This document shows positions 22,004-32,919 of a DNA stretch of 64,000 bases, piece after piece. Source of the stretch: Pseudomonas azotoformans (GTDB taxonomy: Bacteria > Pseudomonadota > Gammaproteobacteria > Pseudomonadales > Pseudomonadaceae); the NCBI RefSeq assembly GCF_900103345.1, contig NZ_LT629702.1:4092001-4156000 (forward strand). The letters run 5' to 3'. Made by a program: the position numbers and the translations under genes. Within the stretch, counting starts at the first letter, position 1, and each line of letters opens with the position of its first letter. The notes under the pieces were generated by a model. The model was not told the DNA's origin, made no database searches, and worked only from the letters and a program-made list of their open reading frames with translations.

Positions 22004-22573
22004 ATGTTTTGGTCACTGGCGATCTTCGCCTACCTGCTCGGCTCGCTGTCCTTCGCCATTTTGCTCAGCCGCCTGACGGGAAACCCCGATCCGCGAATGA
22101 GTGGCTCAGGCAATGCCGGCGCCACCAATATGTTGCGCCTGGCCGGCAAGAAACTCGCCGTGCTGACGCTGCTGGGCGACCTGTGCAAGGGCTTGTTGCC
22201 CGTGCTGATCGCCAGCCTCGCCGGCCTGCCCCTGCAACAGCAGGCCTGGATCGGCGTCTGCGCGGTCCTCGGCCATCTGTTTCCCCTGTACTTCCGCTTT
22301 CGCGGCGGCAAAGGCGTCGCTACAGCAGCCGGCATGTTGCTGGGGATTTACCCACCGGCAGCATTGCTGGCTGTACTCGCCTGGCTGCTGACGTTCTACC
22401 TGACCCGCACCAGCTCACTCGCCGCACTGATCGCCACCCCGCTCACCCTGCCGCTACTGGCCTGGCAAGAACCGGCGGCGCTGCTGCCGATGAGCGTACT
22501 GACACTGCTGATCGTCTGGCGCCACCGAGGCAATTTACGCGACCTGTTTGCCGGGCGCGAACGGCATTTTTAA
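22004..22573 (+). CDS. plsY: Glycerol-3-phosphate acyltransferase PlsY
   Basis: The 189-residue inner-membrane protein has about five hydrophobic helices and the three conserved PlsY loops: GSGNAGATN, the FRGGKGVAT glycine/lysine motif and the WRHRGN segment near the C-terminus. It transfers an acyl group from acyl-phosphate to glycerol-3-phosphate, the first step of phospholipid synthesis. It is convergent with tsaD. Confidence 0.94.
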   Translation: MFWSLAIFAYLLGSLSFAILLSRLTGNPDPRMSGSGNAGATNMLRLAGKKLAVLTLLGDLCKGLLPVLIASLAGLPLQQQAWIGVCAVLGHLFPLYFRFRGGKGVATAAGMLLGIYPPAALLAVLAWLLTFYLTRTSSLAALIATPLTLPLLAWQEPAALLPMSVLTLLIVWRHRGNLRDLFAGRERHF

Positions 22574-22597
22574 ATACCTTCAATTCAGGTTGAGGCT

Positions 22598-23623
22598 TTA
22601 CAGCGGCGACAACTGCTCCATCGGCCAACGTGCCTGCACGCTGATCGCCAGGCTTTCATGCTGCCCGGCCTGCAGGCGCTGGCAACCGGCGTAGGCGATC
22701 ATCGCGCCGTTGTCGGTGCAGAATTCTGGCCGCGCGTAGAACACATCGCCTTTCATGTCGCCGAGCATTTTTTCCAGCGAAGTGCGCAAGGCCTTGTTGG
22801 CACTGACGCCGCCGGCGATCACCAGGCGCTTCATGCCCGCCTGCTTGAGGGCGCGCTTGCACTTGATGGTCAAAGTCTCCACCACGGCCTGCTGGAACGC
22901 CAGCGCGATGTCGCAACGGGCTTGATCACTGTCGTCCCCGGCGCTGACGCTGTGCTGCCAAGTGTTCAACGCGGAGGTCTTCAAGCCGCTGAAGCTGAAC
23001 ATCAGGCCGGGGCGATCACACATCGGGCGCGGGAAGGTGTAGCGGCCGGCCACGCCTTTTTCGGCAAGACGGGCGATTTCCGGGCCGCCGGGATAATTGA
23101 GGCCCATCATCTTCGCGGTCTTGTCGAAGGCTTCACCGGCAGCATCGTCCAAAGATTCACCCAAAAGGGTGTATTGGCCGATTCCGTCCACCTGAACCAG
23201 CTGCGTATGACCGCCCGAAACCAACAAAGCGACGAACGGGAACTGTGGCGGGGTTTTCTCCAGCATGGGCGCCAATAAATGGCCTTCCATATGGTGCACG
23301 CCGAGCGCCGGAATGCCCCAGGCGAAGGCCAGCGCCTGGGCGCAAGAGGCCCCAACCAGCAGGGCTCCGACCAATCCAGGGCCAGCGGTGTAGGCGATGG
23401 CATCGATCTCGGTCGGCACGCAGCCGGCCTCGTCCAGCACCTGGCGGATCAGGGGCAGCATGCGCTTGACGTGATCACGGCTGGCCAGCTCCGGCACGAC
23501 GCCGCCATAGGCACGGTGCAGGTCGATCTGACTGAACAGCGCATCGGCCAGGAGCCCGCGTTCACTGTCGTAAAGTGCGACACCGGTTTCGTCGCAGGAG
23601 GTTTCAAGTCCCAGTACTAGCAT
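22598..23623 (-). CDS. tsaD: tRNA N6-adenosine threonylcarbamoyltransferase TsaD
   Basis: The 341-residue ASKHA-fold protein starts [13 protein letters not shown] and carries the metal-ligand His pair in VHHMEGHL. It also has the nucleotide-site segments [11 protein letters not shown] and VSGGHTQL. It makes t6A37 in ANN-decoding tRNAs together with TsaBCE. It is transcribed divergently from rpsU across about 200 bp, the classical arrangement. Confidence 0.96.
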   Translation of the reverse strand: MLVLGLETSCDETGVALYDSERGLLADALFSQIDLHRAYGGVVPELASRDHVKRMLPLIRQVLDEAGCVPTEIDAIAYTAGPGLVGALLVGASCAQALAFAWGIPALGVHHMEGHLLAPMLEKTPPQFPFVALLVSGGHTQLVQVDGIGQYTLLGESLDDAAGEAFDKTAKMMGLNYPGGPEIARLAEKGVAGRYTFPRPMCDRPGLMFSFSGLKTSALNTWQHSVSAGDDSDQARCDIALAFQQAVVETLTIKCKRALKQAGMKRLVIAGGVSANKALRTSLEKMLGDMKGDVFYARPEFCTDNGAMIAYAGCQRLQAGQHESLAISVQARWPMEQLSPL

Positions 23624-23710
23624 GGGTTTGCGCCTTGTAGAGGCTGAATTCGAAGGCGCGCATAATAGTCGCCACTCCCCCTCCCGACTAGCGGTTTTCG
23701 ATCAGAGGCT

Positions 23711-23739
23711 TTGCATTCCGGGCAATGAGGGGTTAACAT
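23711..23739 (+). promoter_or_regulatory. Candidate sigma-70 promoter of the rpsU-dnaG-rpoD cluster
   Basis: TTGCAT (23711-23716) and TAACAT (23734-23739) are separated by 17 bp and lie about 85 nt upstream of the rpsU ATG. The match is moderate. Position and spacing support it. Confidence 0.5.
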
Positions 23740-23825
23740 CCGCAACCCTTAAAAACCGACGACCTCAGCCGCGAATTTTTTGCGACGAGAACGTTGATCC
23801 CGGTAATGAAAGAAGGTAGCTCTGG

Positions 23826-24041
23826 ATGCCAGCCGTCAAAGTTAAAGAGAACGAACCCTTCGACGTAGCTCTGCGTCGTTTCAAGCGCTCCTGCGAAAAA
23901 GCCGGTGTACTGGCTGAAGTTCGTAGCCGCGAATTTTACGAGAAGCCAACTTCTGAGCGTAAGCGCAAAGCAGCAGCCGCTGTTAAGCGTCATGCCAAGA
24001 AAGTTCAGCGCGAACAGCGCCGCGCCGTTCGTCTGTACTAA
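23826..24041 (+). CDS. rpsU: 30S ribosomal protein S21
   Basis: The 71-residue, strongly basic protein begins [20 protein letters not shown], the standard S21 sequence, and ends in the Arg-rich [10 protein letters not shown] tail. S21 helps 30S subunits select mRNA at initiation. It is the first gene of the rpsU-dnaG-rpoD macromolecular-synthesis cluster. Confidence 0.97.
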
Positions 24042-24486
24042 TACACAGACGTTCGTAGCAAGCTTCTGCCAAGCCCGGCCCTCAGCCGGGCTAATGGCAT
24101 TTGCGGATATCGCTTGATGCTTCACCGTTGACGCCGCACATGCGACCGAGACAACTGCTTCACACGTCAGGACTGGCTCTTTTGCCAGCGGTGCACGTCT
24201 CTTCTGACGAGCCTATCAAGGCTACTGACGAGCACACTCATTCTGTAAACAGCCGACCAACCGTGTCGACTGCGCCCAACGAGGCGTTTCCGAGGCCCAT
24301 CAACGGCCAAGACCGGACGCCGGGGCAACATTTCCACACCGAAGACTGATCAGAAACTAACGTCAGTGAATATTCGGCAGATACACTTCCGTACAACCCA
24401 TGCAGTCGCTGGATGCTCGAGCACTCGATACGCGCGCTTGAACACCTCACGGGCCCTCATTTACACGCAGTGATGACGAGAACGCC
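24042..24486 (+). other. 445-bp rpsU-dnaG spacer without a convincing gene
   Basis: The spacer begins with a hairpin at 24072-24092 (AGCCCGGC / GCCGGGCT, 5-nt loop, no U-tract). It resembles in position the partial terminator that lets S21 message exceed primase message in E. coli. The only reading frame of note would need a TTG start at 24101, has no ribosome site and codes no recognisable protein. I recall a GatB/YqeY-family gene in this slot in P. aeruginosa, and none is seen here. Confidence 0.6.
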
Positions 24487-26460
24487 ATGGCCGGGCTGAT
24501 TCCCCAGAGCTTTATTGACGACCTTCTGAACCGCACCGACATCGTCGATGTGGTCAGCTCGCGCGTGCAAATGAAGAAAGCCGGCAAGAACTACATCGCC
24601 TGCTGCCCGTTCCACAAGGAAAAGACTCCGTCATTCAGCGTCAGCCCCGACAAGCAGTTCTACTACTGCTTCGGTTGCGGCGCAGGCGGCAATGCCCTCG
24701 GCTTCATCATGGACCACGACAACCTGGACTTCCCCCAGGCCGTCGAGGAACTGGCAAAAGCCGCGGGCATGGAAATCCCCCGCGAGGAGAGCGGTCGCCC
24801 GCACAAACCACGGCAACCCACCGATTCGCCGCTGTACCCGCTGCTGACCGCCGCTGCCGACTTTTACCGTCAAGCCCTTAAAAGCCATCCGCAGCGCAAG
24901 GCCGCCGTCGATTACCTCAAGGGTCGTGGCCTCACCGGCGAAATCGCCCGCGACTTCGGCCTGGGGTTCGCCCCACCCGGCTGGGACAACCTGTACAAGC
25001 ACCTGAGCAGCGACACCCTCCAGCAAAAGGCCATGATCGACGCCGGCCTGCTGGTGGAGAACGCCGAGACCGGCAAACGCTATGACCGCTTCCGCGACCG
25101 CGTGATGTTCCCGATCCGCGACAGCCGGGGCCGCATCATCGCATTTGGTGGCCGCGTACTGGGAGACGACAAGCCCAAGTACCTGAACTCCCCGGAAACC
25201 CCGGTGTTCCACAAAGGCCAGGAACTCTACGGGCTGTTCGAGGCACGCAAGAACAACCGCAACCTCGATGAAATCATCGTGGTCGAAGGCTACATGGACG
25301 TGATCGCGCTTGCCCAACAAGGCCTGCGCAATGCCGTCGCCACTTTGGGCACCGCCACCAGCGAAGAACACATGAAACGCCTGTTTCGTGTGGTGCCCAG
25401 CGTGTTGTTCTGCTTTGACGGCGATCAGGCCGGTCGCAACGCCGCCTGGCGCGCGCTCGAAGCTACGCTGTCGAGCCTGCAGGACGGACGCCGTGCGCGC
25501 TTCCTGTTCCTGCCCGAAGGTGAAGACCCGGACACCCTGGTGCGCTCCGAAGGCACCGACGCATTCCGCGCGCGCATCAATCAACACGCGCAGCCGCTGG
25601 CCGACTATTTCTTCCAGCAACTGACCGAAGAAGCAGATCCGCGCTCCCTCGAAGGCAAGGCCCATATGGCCACCCTCGCGGCACCGCTGATCGATAAAGT
25701 ACCAGGCGCCAACCTGAAGTCCCTGATGCGCATGCGCCTGCTGGAAATCACCGGACTCAGCGGAGAAGCCGTCAGCCAGCTGGTGCACAACGCACCGCAT
25801 GACGCCGCGCCACCGACCTACGACCCAGGCATGGATTACGACGCCATGCCGGACTATTCCGACTTCCACCAACCCCAGGAGGCCTACGCGCCCCAGCAGG
25901 AGTGGACGCCGAAGAAACCCGGTGCCGGCGGCAAGAAATGGGACAAGAAACCCTGGAGCAAGAACGGCAAGCGTGGTGACGGCGATGAGGCCTACGCCCC
26001 GCGCACCCCGGTTGCCGTGGAAGCACCGACACTGATTGCCCTGCGCACGCTCATCCACCACCCGCAATTGGCGGAGAAGGTCGAGAGCGCTGATCACTTT
26101 GCCAACGAAAGCAACACCTATGCCCAGGTTCTGATCGCCTTGATCGAAGCGGTACAGAAAAATCCTAAGCTAAACTCAATTCAATTGATGGCTCGTTGGC
26201 ATGGCACTGAACAAGGCCGCTTGCTTAAAGCCCTCGCGGAAAAGGAGTGGCTAATTGACGGCGACAACCTTGAACAACAGTTTTTAGACACCATTAATAG
26301 GTTATCCGCGGGTCAGCACACGCAGACCCTCGATGAACTCATCAAGAGAGCAAGGCAGCCGGGATTGTCGGCTGAAGAGCAAATTCAGATAGCAAAACAG
26401 ATGCGCGACCTCTTAAAACAGAATGTTTCCGCATCAAACCCGACCTCAGCTGGCGTGTGA
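24487..26460 (+). CDS. dnaG: DNA primase DnaG
   Basis: The 657-residue protein has an N-terminal zinc-binding domain with the CPFHKEK...CFGCG ligands (about 40-64). The RNA polymerase/TOPRIM core has VVEGYMDVIALAQQG and DGDQAGRNA. A Gly/Lys/Pro-rich low-complexity linker (about 445-505) precedes the C-terminal DnaB-binding domain. It synthesises RNA primers at the replication fork. The last 300 bp are noticeably less GC-rich in codon choice than the core. Confidence 0.96.
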   Translation: MAGLIPQSFIDDLLNRTDIVDVVSSRVQMKKAGKNYIACCPFHKEKTPSFSVSPDKQFYYCFGCGAGGNALGFIMDHDNLDFPQAVEELAKAAGMEIPREESGRPHKPRQPTDSPLYPLLTAAADFYRQALKSHPQRKAAVDYLKGRGLTGEIARDFGLGFAPPGWDNLYKHLSSDTLQQKAMIDAGLLVENAETGKRYDRFRDRVMFPIRDSRGRIIAFGGRVLGDDKPKYLNSPETPVFHKGQELYGLFEARKNNRNLDEIIVVEGYMDVIALAQQGLRNAVATLGTATSEEHMKRLFRVVPSVLFCFDGDQAGRNAAWRALEATLSSLQDGRRARFLFLPEGEDPDTLVRSEGTDAFRARINQHAQPLADYFFQQLTEEADPRSLEGKAHMATLAAPLIDKVPGANLKSLMRMRLLEITGLSGEAVSQLVHNAPHDAAPPTYDPGMDYDAMPDYSDFHQPQEAYAPQQEWTPKKPGAGGKKWDKKPWSKNGKRGDGDEAYAPRTPVAVEAPTLIALRTLIHHPQLAEKVESADHFANESNTYAQVLIALIEAVQKNPKLNSIQLMARWHGTEQGRLLKALAEKEWLIDGDNLEQQFLDTINRLSAGQHTQTLDELIKRARQPGLSAEEQIQIAKQMRDLLKQNVSASNPTSAGV

Positions 26461-26474
26461 GGTCATAGCTCGGG

Positions 26475-26480
26475 TATAAT
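26475..26480 (+). promoter_or_regulatory. TATAAT box upstream of rpoD
   Basis: An exact -10 consensus lies 48 nt upstream of the rpoD ATG, inside the dnaG-rpoD gap. No good -35 is visible 16-18 bp further upstream. This could be an rpoD-proximal promoter or one using another sigma factor. Confidence 0.45.
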
Positions 26481-26527
26481 CCTCGGCTTGTTTTTTGCCC
26501 GCCAAGACCTTCAGTGGATAGGGTGTT

Positions 26528-28378
<1,851 letters not shown>

Positions 28379-28384
28379 TACCAG

Positions 28385-28414
28385 AACCCCCGGCCCAGGC
28401 CGGGGGTTTTGTTT
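28385..28414 (+). terminator. Rho-independent terminator of rpoD
   Basis: AACCCCCGGCC and GGCCGGGGGTT form an 11-bp GC-rich stem with a tight loop, followed by TTTTGTTTTG. Confidence 0.9.
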
Positions 28415-28499
28415 TGTATAGATAAAATCCCTCACAACCCCCCTCCCCCGCAATGCCCGTCTACACTCGAAACATTCCCCGTGCCATAACGAGACCGTT

Positions 28500-31400
28500 A
28501 TGCCCAGATTGCCGACTGTGTTACTGCTGTCGCTGCTGACCTGGACCGCAACGGCTGGCGCGTTGACTCTCACTGATGATGAGCGTGGCTGGTTGGCGGA
28601 CCATCAGGAGCTGCGCCTGGGGGTGGACGCGTCATGGCCGCCCTTTGAATACCGTGACGAAGAGGGCCGCTACCAAGGCTTGGCGGCCGATTACGTGCGC
28701 CTGATCCAGGACCGCCTGGGCATACGGGTCAAGCTGATCGAACCGGTGAACTGGAGCGCGGTGTTGGAGCTGGCCCGCAACAACCAGCTCGACCTGCTGC
28801 CCGGCATCATGTCCACGCCCGAACGCCAAGGTTACATGGCGTTCACTCGCCCGTACCTGGACTTCCCCATCGTCATCCTGGCCCACGAAGGCGGGGCCAA
28901 ACCGCGCAACCTGAAGGACCTCTATGGGCTGAAGATTGCCGTGGTGGAGAACTACGCGCCTCATGAACTGCTGCGCACTCACCACCCCGACCTCAACCTG
29001 GTGGCCATGCCGAATGTCAGCTCAACGCTGCAAGCCCTGGCCACGGACGAAGTGGATGCGGTCGTCGGTGACCTCGCCTCAAGCGTCTGGAGCCTGCGCC
29101 AACTCAAGCTCGACGGCTTGTACGTCAGCGGAGAAACACCCTACCGCTACCAACTGGCGATGGGCGTACCACGCGACAACAAAATGCTGGTGGGCATCCT
29201 GGACAAGGTAATGGCCGACCTCAGCCCGCAGGAAACCGACGCGATCCAGCAACATTGGGTCGGCAGCTTTACCGACCATCGCACCTTCTGGACCGACTTG
29301 CTGACTTACGGCCTGCCCACAGTGTTGCTGCTGAGTACGGTGCTGGCCGTGGTGATCCGGATCAATCGCCGGCTCAGCTCGGAAATCTCCCGCCGCGTAG
29401 CCCTCGAACAGGAGCTGCGCAGCAGCGAGTACCACTATCGTGGCCTGGTAGAGAGCTTGTCCGCGATCGCCTGGGAAGCCAGCGTCACCGATTTCACCTA
29501 CAGCTACGTATCACCCCACGCCGAGGAACTGCTGGGCTACCCCCGCGCCCACTGGCTGATTCCGGGCTTCTGGCGCAACATCATTCACCCCGCCGACCTG
29601 CTTCGCGCCGAATCCTACTGCCAACGCGAAACCCGCGCCAACCGCGACCACAGCGTTGATTACCGGGTTATCACCGCCGACAACCGTTGCTTGTGGGTGC
29701 GTGACATCGTCAGCCTGATCGAACACGGCCATGAGCCCGTACTGCGTGGTTTGATGATCGATATCAGCGAGGCCAAGCGTACCGAAGAGGCCTTGCAACT
29801 GTCTGAGCAGAAATTTGCCTCGGTGTTCCAGCAATGCCCGGACATCCTGGTGATCGCGCGGCTGTCCGATGGCTGCCTGCTGGAGGTGAACAAAGCGTTC
29901 GAGGACCAGGTCGGGCTGACGGCCGAACAGGTCGTGGGTAAAACCGCTACCGAGCTGAACATCTGGGGCATCCAGGGCGTAGGCCCCGACCTGCTGCAGC
30001 GAGTGCAGACCACCAGCATCCGCAACCTGGAAATGCCCTTCCTGCGCAGTAATGGCCAAGCCTTCACCGGGCTGATTTCCGCCGAACCGTTTCAACTCGA
30101 TACCACGGAGGCCATCGTGGTGGTGGTGCGGGACATCACCCAACTCAAGGAAACCCAGCAACAGCTGCAGACCTCCGAAGAGAAATTCGCCAAGGCCTTC
30201 CACGCCTCCCCCGACGGCTTGCTGCTGAGCCGACAGCGCGATGGCCTGCTGATTGAAGTGAACGACGGTTTCAGCCGGATCACAGGCTTCAACAGCGCCG
30301 CGTCGCTCGATCAATCCACCTTGGACCTGGGCATCTGGGTAGACCTCAACGAACGCAAACACATGCTGGAACTGATGCAGCGCGATGGGTTTGTGCGTGA
30401 CTTTATCTGCCACATACGCCGCAGCGATGGCCAGATCCGCCTGTGTGAGCTATCCAGCCGTCCGCTGCCGATTGGCGACGACGACTGCATGCTGACCATC
30501 GCCCGAGACATCACCGAACGCCAACTGATGCAGGAAAAACTGCAACAAGCCGCCACCGTGTTCGAGAGCACGGCCGAAGGTGTGTTGATCACCGACACCC
30601 GACAGAACATCAGCGCCGTCAACCGTGCCTTCAGCGAAATCACCGGTTACAGCGAGGCTGAAGCCCTCGGCAGCACCCCGCGCCTGCTCGCTTCCGGGCT
30701 GCATGACAGCGCGTTTTATGCGGCGATGTGGCACCAATTGACCGCCCAAGGGCACTGGCAAGGCGAGATATCCAATCGTCGCAAGAACGGCGAGTTGTAC
30801 CCCAGCTGGCTGACCATCAGTGCCGTGCGCAACCGCGACCAGTTGATCACGCATTTCGTCGCGGTGTTCGCCGACATTTCCAGCCTCAAACTGGCCCAGG
30901 CCCGCCTCGACTACCAGGCGCATCACGACCCTTTGACCGGCTTGCCCAACCGCACGCTGTTCGAAAGTCGACTGCAGGCCGCCCTCAACGGCCACCAGGA
31001 AACCGGCAAACAAGGCGCCGTGCTGTTTCTTGACCTGGACCGTTTCAAACACATCAACGACAGCCTCGGCCACCCGATCGGCGACCTGCTGCTCAAAGAC
31101 ATCGCCGTACGCCTCAAGGAGCAACTGCGCGACATCGACACCGTGGCACGCCTGGGCGGCGACGAATTCATCATTCTGCTCCCCGGCCTGCAGCACGCCA
31201 ACGACGCCCAGAATCTGGCCAATAAACTGCTGGCCTGCTTTACACCGCCGTTCCAGGCCGGTGAGCACGAGTTCTTTATCAGCGCCAGCATCGGCACCAG
31301 CCTCTACCCGCAGGACGGCACCGACGTCGCCACGCTGGTCAAGAACGCCGACGCGGCGATGTACCGCTCCAAGGCCAAGGGGCGCAACCGGGTCGAACGC

Positions 31401-32243
31401 TACACCCGCGACCTCACTGCTCAGGCCAACGAACGCGTGGCACTGGAACACGAACTGCGCCGCGCCATCGAGCGCGATGAACTGAGCCTTTACTACCAAC
31501 CCAAACTGAGCTTGATGACCCAGGAACTGATCGGCGCCGAAGCGCTGATTCGTTGGCATCACCCCACCTTTGGCGACGTGCCACCGGAACACTTCATCGC
31601 CCTGGCCGAAGAGAACGGCATGATCCTGCAGATCGGTGATTGGGTGCTGGAACAGGCCTGCCGACAACTGCACGCCTGGCAAGGCACGTTCGAGGAGTTC
31701 GGCCCACTGTCGGTGAACCTGGCCGGCGCCCAATTGCGTCACCCCGGCTTGCTGGCGCGCATCGAACAGCTATTGCGCGACTACCAACTCGACCCGGGCT
31801 GCCTGCAACTGGAGATCACCGAAAACTTCATCATGAGCCAGGCCGAAGAAGCGCTGGAAGTGCTGCACCAACTCAAAGACTTGGGTGTACAACTGGCCAT
31901 TGATGACTTCGGCACCGGCTACTCCTCCCTCAGCTACCTCAAGCGCCTACCGTTGGACTTTCTGAAGATCGACCAATCCTTTGTCCGCGGCCTGCCCGAC
32001 GACCCCCACGACGCCGCCATCGTGCGCGCCATCATCGCCCTGGGCCACAGCATGCAATTCACCATCATCGCCGAAGGCGTGGAGAACCCCGCGCAACAAG
32101 CCTTCCTTGCCGCCGAAGGCTGCGAACAGATGCAAGGCTACATCGTCAGCCTGCCGCTACCGCCGGAGCTTTTTGCTGCTACGTTTCTTCGTATGAGCAT
32201 TGAGGATTTTTCGGATGGCACAGTGGGGAAACCATCGTTATAA
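28500..32243 (+). CDS. rmcA: Periplasmic-sensor PAS-GGDEF-EAL c-di-GMP protein, RmcA-like
   Basis: The 1247-residue protein has a signal peptide and a family 3 solute-binding (Venus-flytrap) domain (about 30-255). A transmembrane helix (about 266-288) and several PAS domains (about 300-800) follow. GGDEF (RLGGDEF near 885) and EAL (GAEALIRW near 1012) domains come next. The cyclase signature is intact and an RDID inhibitory-site motif lies five residues before it. The EAL domain keeps its signature and the DDFGTGYSS loop. P. aeruginosa RmcA (PA0575) has this architecture and neighbours rpoD. There it acts mainly as a phosphodiesterase tuned by redox signals and arginine. The ligand here is inferred. 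Confidence 0.85.
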   Translation: MPRLPTVLLLSLLTWTATAGALTLTDDERGWLADHQELRLGVDASWPPFEYRDEEGRYQGLAADYVRLIQDRLGIRVKLIEPVNWSAVLELARNNQLDLLPGIMSTPERQGYMAFTRPYLDFPIVILAHEGGAKPRNLKDLYGLKIAVVENYAPHELLRTHHPDLNLVAMPNVSSTLQALATDEVDAVVGDLASSVWSLRQLKLDGLYVSGETPYRYQLAMGVPRDNKMLVGILDKVMADLSPQETDAIQQHWVGSFTDHRTFWTDLLTYGLPTVLLLSTVLAVVIRINRRLSSEISRRVALEQELRSSEYHYRGLVESLSAIAWEASVTDFTYSYVSPHAEELLGYPRAHWLIPGFWRNIIHPADLLRAESYCQRETRANRDHSVDYRVITADNRCLWVRDIVSLIEHGHEPVLRGLMIDISEAKRTEEALQLSEQKFASVFQQCPDILVIARLSDGCLLEVNKAFEDQVGLTAEQVVGKTATELNIWGIQGVGPDLLQRVQTTSIRNLEMPFLRSNGQAFTGLISAEPFQLDTTEAIVVVVRDITQLKETQQQLQTSEEKFAKAFHASPDGLLLSRQRDGLLIEVNDGFSRITGFNSAASLDQSTLDLGIWVDLNERKHMLELMQRDGFVRDFICHIRRSDGQIRLCELSSRPLPIGDDDCMLTIARDITERQLMQEKLQQAATVFESTAEGVLITDTRQNISAVNRAFSEITGYSEAEALGSTPRLLASGLHDSAFYAAMWHQLTAQGHWQGEISNRRKNGELYPSWLTISAVRNRDQLITHFVAVFADISSLKLAQARLDYQAHHDPLTGLPNRTLFESRLQAALNGHQETGKQGAVLFLDLDRFKHINDSLGHPIGDLLLKDIAVRLKEQLRDIDTVARLGGDEFIILLPGLQHANDAQNLANKLLACFTPPFQAGEHEFFISASIGTSLYPQDGTDVATLVKNADAAMYRSKAKGRNRVERYTRDLTAQANERVALEHELRRAIERDELSLYYQPKLSLMTQELIGAEALIRWHHPTFGDVPPEHFIALAEENGMILQIGDWVLEQACRQLHAWQGTFEEFGPLSVNLAGAQLRHPGLLARIEQLLRDYQLDPGCLQLEITENFIMSQAEEALEVLHQLKDLGVQLAIDDFGTGYSSLSYLKRLPLDFLKIDQSFVRGLPDDPHDAAIVRAIIALGHSMQFTIIAEGVENPAQQAFLAAEGCEQMQGYIVSLPLPPELFAATFLRMSIEDFSDGTVGKPSL

Positions 32244-32244
32244 T
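32239..32244 (+). promoter_or_regulatory. TATAAT -10 box of the tRNA gene, overlapping the rmcA stop
   Basis: The exact -10 consensus contains the rmcA TAA stop codon at 32241-32243. It ends 15 nt before the tRNA 5' end, a suitable distance for a short leader. The -35 region (around GGCACA, 32217-32222) is only a partial match and lies in the last codons of rmcA. Confidence 0.65.
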
Positions 32245-32259
32245 CCGCGACCTGTTACA

Positions 32260-32336
32260 GGGCCTATAGCTCAGTTGGTCAGAGCAGAGGACTCATAATC
32301 CTTTGGTCCACGGTTCAAGTCCGTGTGGGCCCACCA
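32260..32336 (+). tRNA. tRNA-Ile2 (anticodon CAU, lysidine-modified) with encoded CCA
   Basis: A 77-nt cloverleaf is visible: acceptor GGGCCTA/TGGGCCC, D-arm AGCTCAGTTGGTCAGAGC, anticodon loop CTCATAA with CAT at 32294-32296, T-arm GGTTCAAGTCC, and 3' CCA. CAU could belong to Met or to the AUA-decoding Ile tRNA. The C4 and C5 pairs in the acceptor stem and the GACTCATAATC anticodon arm resemble E. coli ileX, not elongator tRNA-Met, so Ile2 is preferred. TilS must convert C34 to lysidine for isoleucine identity. Confidence 0.85.
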
Positions 32337-32342
32337 AACAAG

Positions 32343-32366
32343 AAAGCCGCGCAATGCGCGGCTTTT
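32343..32366 (+). terminator. Terminator of the tRNA (and rmcA) transcript
   Basis: AAAGCCGCGC and GCGCGGCTTT form a 10-bp stem around AAT and end in a short T run 7 nt after the tRNA CCA. No other terminator separates rmcA from the tRNA. Confidence 0.85.
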
Positions 32367-32381
32367 GTGTGTCTGGCAACC

Positions 32382-32807
32382 TCATTTCGCAAACAACTGC
32401 CCAATATCCCTGAACGCCTTGAACTCCAGCGCGTTCCCGCACGGATCAAACAGAAACAACGTCGCCTGCTCCCCCACCTGCCCCTTGAAGCGAATATGCG
32501 GCTCCAGCACGAAGCAGGTTTGCCGGGCCTGCAAGCGTTCCGCCAGGGCATGCCAGTCTTCCCAACTCAGCACCACGCCAAAATGCGGCACGGGGACGTT
32601 GTGGCCGTCGACTGCGTTGGTGTGCGCCGATTCCTGAGAGGCAGTCTTAGGGTGTTCGTGGATCACCAGTTGGTGGCCGAAGAAGTTGAAGTCGACCCAA
32701 TGATCGCTTGAGCGTCCTTCTTCAAGGCCAAAGACTTCACCGTAGAAATGCCGCGCAGCGGCCAGGTCGTATACCGGGATTGCCAGGTGGAAAGGGGCGA
32801 GTTTCAT
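32382..32807 (-). CDS. VOC (glyoxalase/bleomycin-resistance fold) family protein
   Basis: The 141-residue protein has paired beta-alpha-beta-beta-beta modules. The first carries [26 protein letters not shown] and the second a conserved [16 protein letters not shown] metal-site segment with a terminal acidic ligand. Such proteins are metal-dependent isomerases, dioxygenases or resistance proteins, and the substrate cannot be read from sequence. It is divergent from the LysR gene at 32920, which might control it. Confidence 0.82.
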   Translation of the reverse strand: MKLAPFHLAIPVYDLAAARHFYGEVFGLEEGRSSDHWVDFNFFGHQLVIHEHPKTASQESAHTNAVDGHNVPVPHFGVVLSWEDWHALAERLQARQTCFVLEPHIRFKGQVGEQATLFLFDPCGNALEFKAFRDIGQLFAK

Positions 32808-32900
32808 CAGGTCAAACCTCTATGGGCGTTAAGTGCCCCGAGTTTAGCCTTGCTAGCAACGATGAAAAGACGATAGTTTTTGCATCGAGCTCAAATTATT

Positions 32901-32912
32901 TCGATCAATCGA
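32901..32912. promoter_or_regulatory. Small palindrome in the VOC-LysR divergent region
   Basis: TCGAT and ATCGA flank CA, 7 nt before the LysR ATG, with a related GCATCGAGC at 32881-32889. It could be an operator for autoregulation by the LysR protein. The evidence is only position and symmetry. Confidence 0.3.
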
Positions 32913-32919
32913 GACGCCC

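Noticed and set aside
24101..24349. 82-codon frame in the rpsU-dnaG spacer
   Set aside because: TTG start, no Shine-Dalgarno, no resemblance to YqeY or any protein I know, and codon use unlike neighbours.
32260..32336. Elongator tRNA-Met for the CAU tRNA
   Set aside because: Acceptor-stem C4-G69 and C5-G68 pairs and the anticodon arm look like tRNA-Ile2, whereas Met tRNAs have different acceptor stems. It remains a possible automatic label.
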